From positions 301,757 to 365,756 of the forward strand of contig JXTB01000255.1 of NCBI GenBank assembly GCA_002914805.1: a stretch of DNA of 64,000 nucleotides, in the 5' to 3' direction. The stretch is from Parasponia andersonii (lineage: Eukaryota; Streptophyta; Magnoliopsida; Rosales; Cannabaceae). Made by a program: the position numbers and the translations under genes. A model generated the notes under the pieces. The model worked only from the letters and a program-made list of their open reading frames with translations. It was not told where the DNA came from and made no database searches. Positions 12,763 through 24,081 of the stretch are shown here, piece after piece (within the stretch, counting starts at the first letter, position 1; each line of letters opens with the position of its first letter).

Positions 12763-13346
12763 GATTGCACAAAATGTAATCCTAAGCTTGCATAAAATGC
12801 AAAGCTACAATGAATTGCACAAAATGCAACTCTAAACCTGCGCAAAATGTAGAATAGAACTGATTGCGAAAAATGTAATTCTAAGCTTGCACAATATGCA
12901 AAGCTACAATGAATTGTACAAAATGCAATTCTAAACCTGCATAAAATGCAATCCCACGCTTGCACAAAATACAAAGCTATAATGAATCGCACAAAATGCA
13001 ATTCTAAACCTGCACAAAATGTTGAATAAAATCAATCGCACAAAATGCAGAATAAAATCGATTGCACAAAATGCAAAGCTACAATGAATTGCACAAAATG
13101 CAAAATAAAATCGATTGCACAAAATGCAAAATAAAATCGATTGCACAAAATGCAGAGCTACAATAAATTGCACAAAATGCAATTCTAAACCTGCCAAAAT
13201 GCAAAATAAAATTGATTGCACAAAATGCAATCCTAAGCTTGCACAAAATGCAAAACTATAATCAATTGCACAAAATGCAATTCTAAACCTGCACAAAATG
13301 CAGAGTAATTGCACAAAATACAATTCCATGAATGCACAAAATGCAA
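12763..13346 (+). repeat. Tandem-repeat array in the 3' untranslated region of the Gypsy element
   Basis: About two dozen copies of a core close to TGCACAAAATGCA occur over about 580 bp, on average every 24 bp. The spacers alternate among types such as AATTCTAAACC, AAGCTACAATGAAT and GAATAAAATCGAT, which gives a higher-order pattern. The array lies between integrase and the 3' LTR, where Tat/Ogre elements are known to carry tandem repeats. Confidence 0.9.
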
Positions 13347-14914
13347 GATCAAAATATAAAGCCATATATTCAATCTCAAGCTTTGGGCTATACAGGTACA
13401 TTCTAAAACCTGCTTAAAAATTTATTGAATTATACCTTTTCAGAATAGTCACAATTACAAGTTGTATGGCACAAACTGGGGATTCAAAAGTCCCAAAGTT
13501 GTTTAGCAGATGTATTCATAGCATGTATATTTTAATTTGGAGTATTGATCCAAAGATTACATTAGCTAAAAGCCCTAAAGGAGAATTATACATTATCAAG
13601 CCTTCTTAAGACTAAAGTAAGCACGAATATGATTGATATTATTAATCCTGTTGTCTGATTACTTTAGCATGCTAAAACAATTCTTATTTGCAAATCAACA
13701 AATTTGAATTAAATTAATGAGTGTATTGAGCTCATTATATTATTATGATCACATATTTTGTGGTCAAAATCATTATATGGCAGAGTACTTACTTAAATTT
13801 GGAATTGTTCTGATTTCTATATGAGCTAAAAATTAGCAAATTTAGCTAGTAACAGATGCCCAGTGATTAATATTTGAAATTTATCCTTGATGATCATGAG
13901 TTTGATGATGTTCATGACAAAAAAAAGATTAAATTCCTAGAATTCATATGAATGCTGGAAAAACTTCTTGAATACCAAATATTAACTATGATATTGTTTA
14001 TATTATTCAAAATTCATACTTTAATCAAACTAGTGATTTGATCCTTTATTATAAGATGATTTAGAAAGATAAATTTAGTTTGCATAAAGACAGTTTCAAT
14101 GACGCATTTTTAGTAAGAAATTACTGTTTGACATCTCTTATATAATTAAAGCCTCATTAACCATGGTTTTACTTCTATTCTGTTTCTTTGCTGTTGACTC
14201 ACATAGATTGACAGTTATTTTTTTAATCTAAAAATGATTAAGTCTGCAAGTATATGCCTAAGTATAGCTACTGTTGTGCATACTATGAACTATATGATAT
14301 ATGAGAAGTATGATGCATGATTAATTTGTGTGATCGAATGATCACATAATTGATTTATTTTAAGGGCATTTCTTATTTCAACCGGAATTCAAGAAAAATG
14401 AACATACATGCATAACTAATGCTATGATTTCTTACAGCTGAGTTTGGAATCTATTAGGAAAGATATATAGCTGGTATGATGCTAAAATGTTTCTTGTTTT
14501 AGCTAGACAAACATATGTATGTTCTGATGTGATACAATGTGCATGCTGCATGAAAACTAAGTGCTGAAATGTGATGTCACTCATATTTACTTATATAATA
14601 ATGAGACGATAAAATGCAAATATCATATAGATTTAATTCTAATTGGACATTATTTGTGAACTATATTTATGCTATCATAGATCAACCAAAGTAGCTTCAT
14701 TTGAATTACAGGGGATACTAGGAAAATCTTTTTGAATAGAAGGATCCATCAAGAAAGTTCGAAAAGTGCTAGACGAATAGCTAGAATAAGAAGTCAGGAG
14801 AAATCTCACATTGATGAAATGGAGAGACATGATACAAGAAGGAAAAGCAAGCTGAAGAAGTATTTATAGAAAAAAAGAGTGAGTTTTGAGGAACGTGTGA
14901 CTCAGGGAATTTAA
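13347..14914 (+). other. Non-coding 3' region of the Gypsy element
   Basis: This is AT-rich sequence between the tandem repeat and the 3' LTR start. I see no gene. A purine-rich stretch near 14,867-14,885 may be related to the polypurine tract, but it is not immediately next to the LTR start, so the call is weak. Confidence 0.5.
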
Positions 14915-14992
14915 TGTTTTAGAGTCAATTCCTAAAATATAGTTAAAGTGAGTTAACTAAATTGTGTTGATTATTCACTTAAGTAACATACA
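14915..14992 (+). repeat. Remnant of the 3' LTR
   Basis: It starts TGTTTTAGAGT and matches the first 78 bp or so of the 5' LTR (395-475), after which similarity stops abruptly. The rest of the 3' LTR is absent, and FAM91 intron sequence appears to follow directly. Confidence 0.75.
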
Positions 14993-15226
14993 CAGCTAGA
15001 CGCCTGACTATGCTGTCTTTCTCGAGGAGATGTCATTTTGCTCCTATACTTATAACAACTTCAAATGCAATCCTCTGGTCCGTACACAGCTAAATGTGAA
15101 GGTTCTAAGTTCTAACCATTTGGCCAGTATTTCTGTTTGAACTTAACTCTATCAGTAACATTGAATGTTTTGATAAAAGTTGGCATTCATCTTAAGGAAA
15201 AACAAATAAACACAGAAAGAACAAAC

Positions 15227-18200
15227 CTGGTGAAACAGAGCCCATCATAAGATAGGATGTTATGTTAGCATCAACAATGAAAGCAACACGAGCATACATT
15301 GAACCTGGCCCATAATTTTCTGCTCCTGAAGCATCTGCTTGCAAAGCACCATCACCATCGATGAAAATATTTGCTGAGCCTACACTAGCCTGAGAAGCCT
15401 CTTCATCACTGAGAATTGTCCTAGGAGATCCAGGCACACTAGTATCTTGAAGAATAGATGCTGGATCAATTACTTTTACTGCCCATCCCAATCGACACGC
15501 AAAAGATGCAGCAGCCTGCAGCTGTGAAAGGTCAGCCTGTAACGTCGCTGCCAGCTCAGCAACAGTTGCATTCTCGCTTGAAACAACAAATACTGCATAC
15601 AATAACCTAAATAAAGTATTGAAAATATTAGGACTCAGTTTCCTTGCTTGTTCACTTTATAAAGACAGTATTAGAGTCATTGGTATGTTGAAACACTGCC
15701 TTACTCCTCTATAGGATCTTCATAAGACTGCTCCCTGTTGGAAACAAACCCTTCAAGCCTGGAAACTGGACCACTATAACTATTAGTAATACAAACTTAA
15801 AAAGCCTGACTTAAATACTAAGGACGAATGTATGGGGAACAAAAAATACACGAATTAGGATCAAAATTTTCTGCCTTGCAGCACAGAAAAAGAAAGCATA
15901 GAAGAGTATTTATCATCCAGAATAATAAAATCATAGTAAAATAAATGCAATAAAATAAAAGATATAGATCCAATAGGTTGTTTCAGGATGAAAGACATAA
16001 TCATAACTAGTTAACTTAAATAATGTTCTGCAAAAGTACAGGTGTCACACATTTTTAACTCATAGATACCTTTCATTAACACCTTTTATGAAGAAAGACT
16101 CCAGGTCAACAGAATCCAAGAGAGAGAATCTTCGCATATATGTAGAACAGATTTCAGGTGCCCTATAATCTATTTTCTAGAATCGTTTGGCCCTCTCACT
16201 TTTGTGGTGTTCGATACGTAAAAAAAGATTGTGAAACTTTGGATCATTTGCTTTTGCATTGTAGGGTTGCCAGATCATTATGGTGTAAATTGTTGAATGA
16301 AGCTGATTTTTTTGCTTGTGTCTTACCTTAAAGGTACAATAGAGAAGCCTATCGATTTTGGTAATAGCAAGATGGCAAGTGTAATGTGTAATTGCAAGGC
16401 AATAGCAATGTTTTGGGTTGTCTGGTTAGAAAAAAACAATTGTATTTATAAAGAAAAGAAGCTGCATTTTTTATGTGTGGCAAAAAAAAAATAAAGTTCT
16501 CACATTCTCTTTGGGCTTCGGTAGCAGAGGAACTTACGGACCTTCCACTTTTTTTAATTACTCTTAGTTGGAGAAACACTTGGTATAGTGGTGCTTAGTT
16601 TTGTTTCTTTGGATTGTGTTTAGGTTATATTTCTTGTATTTGAGCATACCTTATCCTTTTTACTTGTATTTCAACTTCTGCTCATTAATAAAAGTTTTTG
16701 TCTCTCATCCAAAAAAAAAAAAATCTAATTTCTAGAATAATCAGAAAATCAAGAAAAATACTAAGTTAAAGCCCTAATTGATGATACCGCGGTTCAGCAG
16801 ATGGACAAGAAAAGGATGTGCAAGAGCAACTACTATACGTCTTTCATCAAGAAAAAGTTTATGTTGCTGTAATTAGATCAATATCTTTATGTACATAATA
16901 TATATTTGGAGGAACACAATAAACATAGCAAACAACAAAGAGAAAATTCAATGTAAGCAACTACTTCAGTTTGGCAAGAATAATACCAGCGCCATGTTAG
17001 AATCAAGAGTACCACCAAAAAGAAGCAAATAAGGCTTAGCCTCTCATTTAACTCAAACTGTTCAATGGTTCAACTTCACATACCAGGGTACTAACTAAGT
17101 ATCATTTTGTGCCAAACTCAGATGACAAAACATCATTTCAATACCATATGCTAACACAAAATGTAGCTTCTAAGACTAATAATGATCTACGAAATCTGAT
17201 GAAAGTCAAACAAAAATAGAAAGATTTCATTATTAGCCTCCAGAGAGAAGTGCAAGATTTCCAAGGAAATAACACGTGAAATTGATGTATTCAATATGGA
17301 ATTTTGCGCAAGATTAGAATCAGAAAATTTTTAAATTGGCATGATATTGGTAGTACATATGACTTGCCTTTAAAACGGTCATCAGCATAAACAGGAACAT
17401 CGAAGTATATTAATCCCCGACAATAAAGACCCTTGATAATGTCGGGGTCAAACAAGATAAATGAATTTGCTTCTTCCCTGCAGACTTTATCTATTGTTGC
17501 CATTTCTTCTTCTGAGAGTCTCTATAAAGGCCGGTAATTATGGTAAGCCGACATCAATCACACAAATCATTGCTTGGAAGAGCAAAAACACACACTTACA
17601 AGTATAAATTTTCTGATTTCACCTCCCATAGTATCATAAAGGTAATTGGATTAATGATGTTTATTACTTTGAGTCAGTGTCACAGGAATTCTTACCTTAA
17701 ATTCTTCCAGTGTAAAATTCACGAGACAAACTCCCCACCATGGTTCAATTGCAAAATCCACAGGTTGTGTAGGTAAAAGTTCTTTTGCAATTGACTTGTT
17801 CAGCTTCCACATAATTTTCTGCATAGCTCCAAAACATAGCAGACAACAGGGTGATATAATCAGGCCATTGCAAATGAGGGTTGAAAAGATGCTTAAACAT
17901 TAGATTAAACATCCACTTGAAGTAAAAAGTTTCAGGATGGCAGCACAACTTTATACAGCAGTATCAAGAAATTGGCTGGGCTTAGAAGAGAACTGGTACT
18001 TGTTTCCAAGTCCAAATTTTCTCTTTTTCGATAAAAATTAGAAAAATATACAATGTAATTTGCAATCAAGTGAAAGGATACTTGTTCCAAGTCATGTTAG
18101 ACAAACAAGAGAACTTAGAGTTGTACCTATATATCATAATTAAATCAGGCATGTAGGTACACATTCAAGATACACCTATAAAAAGGCAAGTACCCTCAGT

Positions 18201-19817
18201 ACCTTAGATCTGCACTTGTTCATTATATCAATAAATTCATTTCTCCCTATTCCTGTAAGCCGCAATGCATCTGCAGCACTAAAATTTGGGATGCTATCAT
18301 AAGGTTGCTCTGCAAATAACATGGAATACGTGAGCATGGTAAACTACTTTAAATAAGCAACTCTTCATCCAATGTTGAGTAACAAATGGCATAGTGTAGA
18401 CTACAATGTCCAATTTGGCTAAGTTCTAATCTCACATGATGACAACTATTTACCAGTGATCTTTCTTTTATCTTTTGCCATTATTCCTATAGGAGCACCA
18501 CGTAAACTAAAAATCTAAGGTGGTATAGACTTCCACAACCAGTTCCACTACCTAATTGGGTATGTTTCTTTATCCCTTTGAATATTTTTAACCAGAATAC
18601 ATTAGTTTCTTACTAAGAAATTTTCACCTCTCTTTACATCATTGAACTATCTGAGATTCTGAGCTAACATTCTCTCATCCCCTTGTCTAGAAATCTAAAT
18701 GTTGCTTGAATTGTGTAGTACACATACACTTAATAAACAAATTAACTATTTATAAGTTTCTTGACAATAATGCATAAAAATTTCTACAAGCCGGTTAAGG
18801 CAAAGTCTTTTCTTAAGCCAGCATAAGTGTGGAGCCCTCATGTACCCACACACCAAATTTCTAAAGAAGATATTCTAGAAACGATGGGCAAGAATATGGC
18901 ACTAGTTCAACAAACTCTTAGCACAATTGTCAAAAGAACGAGAATGCGAACTATTACCATTCTTCATAACCTCAAAAATCATATCGCAGTAGTATCTGAA
19001 GGGTGATACCCTCATCACACGGCAAACATACTCTGCAAGGTGATAAGGAAATAGCTGCACGTAACACAATCAACAACAAATTGCAAAAATCATATATCTG
19101 AAGAAAAATAAAATAAAATAAAATGTTAAATTTGAAAAATAACTGATAATCATAATACATTCAATGAAGCCAAGTGGAGATCATCGTATTGATCTAATAT
19201 GTATCTGTGCCAAAGTCCTGTGATATTACAAATATATGGCACTACAACTAGCAAATCCAGAAGAAAAAAAGAAGAAGCCTCTAAAAATAACGTGTGGAAT
19301 GTAACAGTAGCACTGTATAATTTGCAAATGGAACTTAATACACTTGCAGAAATAGGACGCACCGCTAAATTCTTTCGCAAGTAGCGCATCATATCCTCAT
19401 AATATTCACTTTCTTTGCATATTTTGCGAGCAAAACAAGTGTTCCACTGAAGTCTTTTCTTTATGCAATGTTCAACTATCCTGCATTGAGGCAAGTGAAG
19501 TTCAAGCTAAAACAAGGCTGCACTCAATATGTTGCACAGCGAAGCATTAACAATGCAAATCTTGATTTTTAATCACGGTCGTCATTTACCACTTGGATCT
19601 TTAGCATTTATAATGTAATTTACATTGTCACTCAAAGCAAAAGCACAAACAAAACAAGGAAAGCAACAAATTGTAGTGGCCGCCCTAACCTTCTGTGCCA
19701 TTCTTCCTTGGAAGACAAGGTGGCTTGGAGCCGTTTCGGCAAGCTCTCCCACGGGCATTCCTCTTTGATTGCTTTCAGTATCAATTGATCCTCAATCGTC
19801 GCTGGAATTCGCTGCAT
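15227..19817 (-). CDS. FAM91: FAM91 family protein, N-terminal part (8 exons)
   Basis: Coding exons on the minus strand, in transcription order, are 19,690-19,817, 19,363-19,480, 18,958-19,054, 18,203-18,309, 17,696-17,818, 17,368-17,521, 15,705-15,765 and 15,227-15,606. They join in frame to about 389 codons, starting [11 protein letters not shown]. The family is recognised by [37 protein letters not shown] and [20 protein letters not shown], which follow the animal FAM91A1 N-terminal domain closely. FAM91A1 works with WDR11 in trans-Golgi vesicle tethering; the plant role is largely uncharacterised. The protein should be much longer, and the exon after GSVSP is missing because a Gypsy element occupies that position. 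All introns are GT-AG except the one after exon 6, which appears to be GC-AG. Confidence 0.9.
16184..16721 (+). mobile_element. 5'-truncated LINE in a FAM91 intron
   Basis: The fragment ends TTAATAAAAG, then CTCTCATCC and a run of A. It contains zf-RVT-like wording ([11 protein letters not shown]-type codons at about 16,230-16,265) and [19 protein letters not shown] at about 16,410. Near-identical 17-bp target-site duplications (AATCTATTTTCTAGAAT and AATCTAATTTCTAGAAT) lie at 16,167-16,183 and 16,722-16,738. It is in the intron between FAM91 exons 6 and 7, antisense to the gene. Confidence 0.88.
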
Positions 19818-19841
19818 CCTTCACTAAATCACCTAACCTCC

Positions 19842-20350
19842 GCTCAATCAACATATAAGTTATACATACACGAAAAAATCTCCATAAATTCGAAATAATT
19901 CGAACTGCCCAAAGTTCAATCACAACCTTAAACAAAATCCTACAATTTAAAAAAGAAAAAAGAAGAAAAAGAAAAAGATAGATATATATATATGGACCAA
20001 GTCAAAATTAGATCCAGAAATATGTGCTTTGATTCCCGAACAAAAAAAATCCAATAACTCATAGCCATAACAACGTCAAGTAGATTAGATTAAATTGAAA
20101 TGTGAGCCCATGTTTGGAATAATCGTGTTGAGGAGGCATAGATCAGAGAGGAGTATTCGTGAGAGTTGTTTCAGTGACAAATTCATGCTCTCGTACCTGA
20201 TATGGCAATGGCAGTGTTAAGATTCGATTTAGGGTTTGGGATCCGGTACCGTACGTTTCCGGCTCGAGCTTTAAAGATCTGTGTCGATTGGGGAAGAATG
20301 TCGGTTATCGACTACTAATTGCAATGCGTTGCGTTCGTCTACCCTTCCTT
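19842..20350 (-). promoter_or_regulatory. FAM91 5'UTR and probable 5'UTR intron
   Basis: A donor-like site (CAG then GTACGAG on the minus strand) at 20,196 and an acceptor-like site (CGGAG then GTTAGG) near 19,842 would make a 5'UTR intron just upstream of the start at 19,817. The untranslated exon would be about 20,197-20,350. No TATA box is convincing. This is inferred from splice-site shape only. Confidence 0.35.
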
Positions 20351-20659
20351 CCACAATTGAATGATCCATTGTAAACGTTAAACGGTCACTCAGTCAAGGG
20401 CTCAAGGCCCAACCTGTTTTTTAGTCGATGGACCCGAATGGATTTACCGACCCGGAGCTTACTTGACCCGCTTTTATTACTCTCCCGCTGTCCGGTGCTC
20501 CTTTTTATATGTACATTTTCTTTTTCTGTTTTTTTTTTTTTTTCCCCATTAAAAGCTAAATTTTAGTGTGAATGCTCCTTTAAAAAGAAAATTTTGCAGG
20601 GACTTCATCTAAATATCTAATTAAAATTGTACATTTTTAAATTTGTAAAATAAGTATCT

Positions 20660-20830
20660 AGTTAAAAATATATATAAATTATATGTGTCCTAGGTTCGAG
20701 TCACACTAGAAGTAGGTGTAAAAACCTATTATCTCTAATCGGGTAGAGTGGGATTAGATAGTAGTAGGTATTTTCCTTTAATTTATAATAAGTGGAGGTA
20801 ATTAGTTAAGTCCCATCTTTAAAAAAAAAA
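20660..20830 (+). mobile_element. SINE-like fragment
   Basis: A GGTTCGAGTCACAC stretch at about 20,693 resembles a tRNA-derived polymerase III B box. It is followed by about 110 bp of unique body and a ten-base A run ending near 20,830. No A box or target-site duplication is clear, so a truncated SINE is the best but uncertain reading. The surrounding 20,350-21,400 is AT-rich spacer with no gene. Confidence 0.4.
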
Positions 20831-21404
20831 CGCATAGTTTGGCAAAATTCCAAACACAAATTACGTTGCACTGCACCATAACGGTAAAAAAATGGATCCC
20901 AATCCGCCTGCTACCAAAGAAAATTAATTGCACAAGTACTATCGTTTCAATTTGTTAAATTGGGTTAAAAATAATCCCTTCCGATATAATCCCATTGTTT
21001 TTTGTTAATATTAGGCCAAAGTGGTTATTTTTAATTAATTAGTAGTATCAAATATAAAAGGGGTATTATTATTGATTTTAACAATATTTTAAAGTCTATG
21101 GTGAAATAATGGACAAATTATAGCTTACTTTTAAGAAATATATATTTTCAAAAATAAAAATTAAAAATTCGAAATTACCTTCGTTGAACCGTCGAGTCAA
21201 AAGTTGACCCTAGTAAAAAATTTAAACTATTGTCAAACTCAACATCGAAAAAACCAAAAATTATATTTGATAACTACGCTTCACCTCTTCTGAGTCTCAT
21301 GGCGATGAAGATCATGTAGGTGTGTGGCCATGATTCATTAAGAATAAGATTCTAGCATTTTGATTGGAGTATTTAATTAAAGTTAGATGAGTGGCATGAC
21401 ATTA

Positions 21405-21556
21405 AGGGACTATTTGGTATATGTTAAAGTTTGGATAGGAACGAGAATTTTGAAGATACTTATGTTTGATATAGGGTATTGAGCTTTTTTGAAACTCAGG
21501 TAAGTGAATGCACCGAGACTCGCTTTATTGGGAAAAGCGGTAATGTAAAAGCAATC

Positions 21557-21592
<36 letters not shown>

Positions 21593-22405
21593 TAAAGAAT
21601 AATATTAATTTCTCACAAAATAGAAAATATTTTTTATAAAATTCTCAAAACACTCTTAGGTTGTATACAATTTTATGTGTTATTTTCTGAAATAGTATAC
21701 TTCTTTAGGTCGTCTATAGTTTTAAGTGTTATTTTTTGGAATCGTGTACTTTTTTGGGTCGTATACGGTTTTATAATATTATTTTCTGGAATCATGTACT
21801 TTTTTAGGTTGTATACGGTTTTATATGTTATTTTCTAGAATCGTGTACTTCTTTAGGTCGTTTACAGTTTTATTTTTTATTTTATGGAATCGTATACTTC
21901 TTTAGGTCATATATGGCTTTATGTGTTATTTTATGGAATCGTGTACTATTTTAGGTCATATACGGTTTTATGTATTATTTTATAGAATCGTGTACTTCTT
22001 TAGGTCGTTTACGGTTTTATGTATTATTTCCAAAAATCGTATATTTTTTAGGTCATATACAGTTTTATGTATTATTTTATGAAATTGTATACTTTTTTAG
22101 GTAGTATACGGTTTTATGTGTTATTTTCTAGAATCAATGAGGGACCTACAGTTTTGAGTTTACGGGCCATATAGTTAAAAAAAAAAGGCCAAAAATGATT
22201 ATTTCAATTATTTTGGACAAAGTAAAAAAATCAGTACATTCTGGTATCCAACCAAATACAATTTTTTAACATTCTTGGGAATTATGAAAAAGATTTCAGT
22301 GCACTATCAAACACAATTATTTAGATTTCCAGATGATTACTTTAGCCTCCTCAGTTTTCCTATCAATCTAAAAATTTGGAACTCCCCATACCAAACAGTC
22401 CTCAG
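21405..22405. mobile_element. Non-autonomous DNA transposon candidate with internal minisatellite
   Basis: GGGACTATTTGGTAT at 21,406 and ATACCAAACAGTCCT ending near 22,402 form inverted ends. Weaker inverted similarity reaches inward for about 100 bp (GTTTGATATAGGG on the left; its counterpart near 22,290-22,320 on the right). There is no coding capacity. Superfamily is unclear: the ends resemble hAT- or Mutator-type MITEs, and I could not fix a target-site duplication. Confidence 0.55.
21655..22135. repeat. Minisatellite, about 49-bp unit, about 10 copies
   Basis: The repeated unit contains TTTAGGTCGTATACGG, TTTTATGTGTTATTTT and GGAATCGTGTACTTCT. Copies diverge by scattered substitutions, with one- to two-base length differences. 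The array lies wholly inside the inverted ends at 21,405 and 22,405. Confidence 0.88.
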
Positions 22406-22439
22406 GGTTATTTATTTGATAAAAATTTATAAATGAGAC

Positions 22440-24081
22440 TATACTATCACCTTGAGACTATTAGAGATCCATGGATGTAAAAAGTGCACTTAGATTGTTC
22501 TAAGTGATCCTCTTGATGTGTATATGTGGGAATTTGGATTTCTAATTGCTATTGCAGGTTTAAAACCATGATTTTAATCATGTGGGAACATCCTAAAAAT
22601 AGGGGAGGTGCTGTCCAAATATTTTTAAAATGAAATGGCACCATTTAGGAGCAAATGGACTAGTTTTACAAAATTATATGCCATTTTGGATCATTTTTGT
22701 GCTAATGAACTAGCATTCATATTTTAATACCTTTGAATAGTTTTTCAATGCTACTTATTGATTTTCAAGTACCTTAAGTGAATTATAAGCTTCTGAGTCA
22801 TTTTAAGATCAAGTTTCCTAATTTTGTGAAAATTCTGATTTTGGTATTATTCGAGTATCTTGATGCATTCTTTTGGCAAAATGTGCATTTTGAATACCTA
22901 TAAAAAATGACAGGTGAATAGCACACCAATCTCTAGAGGATATTGACCCTTTCCACAATTCATTTCTATTTAGGACACGAGGTAAGTAAAGTACTCAACT
23001 GCAACACAAGAATTATGTGCTATATAAGTATCTATTATGTTTCCATGTTTTGCATTTATTCTGGTTATGAGTATGACCATTGGCATTTCGATTTCAGCAT
23101 ATATATGGTTGGTAATTTTGGTGTGGTATTATTATGTACACCATATAACCATGCATGTTTTATGAAAAAGTTTAAGAAGGGTAATATGATTTATGAAATG
23201 CCTTAGTATTATTGTGTAAAACTATTTTATCATAGAGAAGTTAAGATCAAGTAACTTTCAGAAGGTTTTGTGTCACTGTTACGGGGAAGCGGGATAAATA
23301 TTTATAGTTTCAGAGTGGCAGCCCCAGGAGAGGGGCAAGTGTGACAGGATTAGTCACAAGGTTTGCCACAATATTCCTCCTCCCAGTTATATAATAGAAT
23401 AAACTACAGTCTCGGGCCGCCTTATCTCTTGAGCTCAATAGGGTAACGATGGAATAAGGTTAGTAACGAGCCCCACTGTGGTAAGAGCCGGCGGGAGGAG
23501 AACCCATGGGATATCATTAATTCAGGAAGCCCTGCAGGCACAGTGCTGAACTGGACAGTGGGCACAAGACAGGGAAGGGTTTAAAGGAAATCATTTATAA
23601 TATAGTCAAGCACGATCATACATTTAATTCATGTCATTGAGCAACAAGTCATCCATTACTTTACTTACTGAGCTGTAGCTCATTATAGTCTTGTGTTGCA
23701 GGTAATAATTGAGATGACAACATGAGCTTGTGAGTTGAAGTAGAGGCCCGACCTTGGTGTTGTACATATGGATATTTTGACCACTTGTGGGGCGGGGCCT
23801 AGTTTGTGTATTTTGGGATATTTTGCAGTCTCTCAATGAAGTTATTTTTAATTCGTTTTTTTTTAGTACCTATTTAATATGTTTCATTGTGTAATATATG
23901 TATATACTGATTATGTATAGAAGTAAAGTCACATGTCCATAGAGTTTTAAAGAAAATAAAAAGTTCGAATTGGCCCGTATTTTGGAAAAATAATTATAGG
24001 ATTATCTTCCAAAAGTAACGCCTTGTAAATAAAAAGTTAATAAATTTCCACTAGTAGTAGGAGGATAAAGAGGGCGTTACA
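22440..24081. mobile_element. LTR of a Gypsy element (Tekay/Del-like), apparently solo
   Basis: The sequence has features of long chromovirus LTRs: GGGGAGGTGCTGTCCAAAT near 22,600, a GC-rich central block at about 23,280-23,560, CTGAGCTGTAGCTCATTATAG at about 23,669 (an A/T-broken palindromic motif), and a GGGCGTTACA end at 24,081. No internal region of the same element is attached. The 5' edge is uncertain, and it ends exactly where a different element's pol fragment starts. It is a fossil with no coding content. Confidence 0.5.

Larger units (their letters stand above)
395..14992 (+). mobile_element. Ty3/Gypsy retrotransposon, Tat/Ogre-like, broken
   Basis: This is an old LTR retrotransposon fossil. 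Parts in order are a 5' LTR from 395, a leader, gag-like (about 2,065-3,990), protease-like (about 4,440-4,700), reverse transcriptase (about 5,250-6,170), RNase H (about 10,280-10,640), integrase (about 11,400-12,475), a tandem-repeat 3' untranslated region, and the start of a 3' LTR at 14,915. The order, protease style and a spacer RNase H with a YFDGAS-type motif suggest the Tat/Ogre lineage. It is heavily broken, with well over ten breaks. A LINE and a hAT transposon are nested in it, and its 3' LTR is cut short. The two LTR starts differ at about 8% over roughly 78 bp, too short a sample to date it, but the decayed nested hAT argues for considerable age. Confidence 0.85.

Noticed and set aside
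12732-13401. Minus-strand open frames rich in Cys/Phe repeats
   Set aside because: They are the TGCACAAAATGCA tandem repeat read backwards; there is no independent start, domain or codon pattern.
21655-22135. CRISPR-like regular repeat array
   Set aside because: The units are directly adjacent, diverged and without unique spacers, in a plant nuclear genome; it is a minisatellite.
22943-23206. 87-residue plus-strand open frame
   Set aside because: It lies inside LTR-type DNA, with no domain and no splice context.
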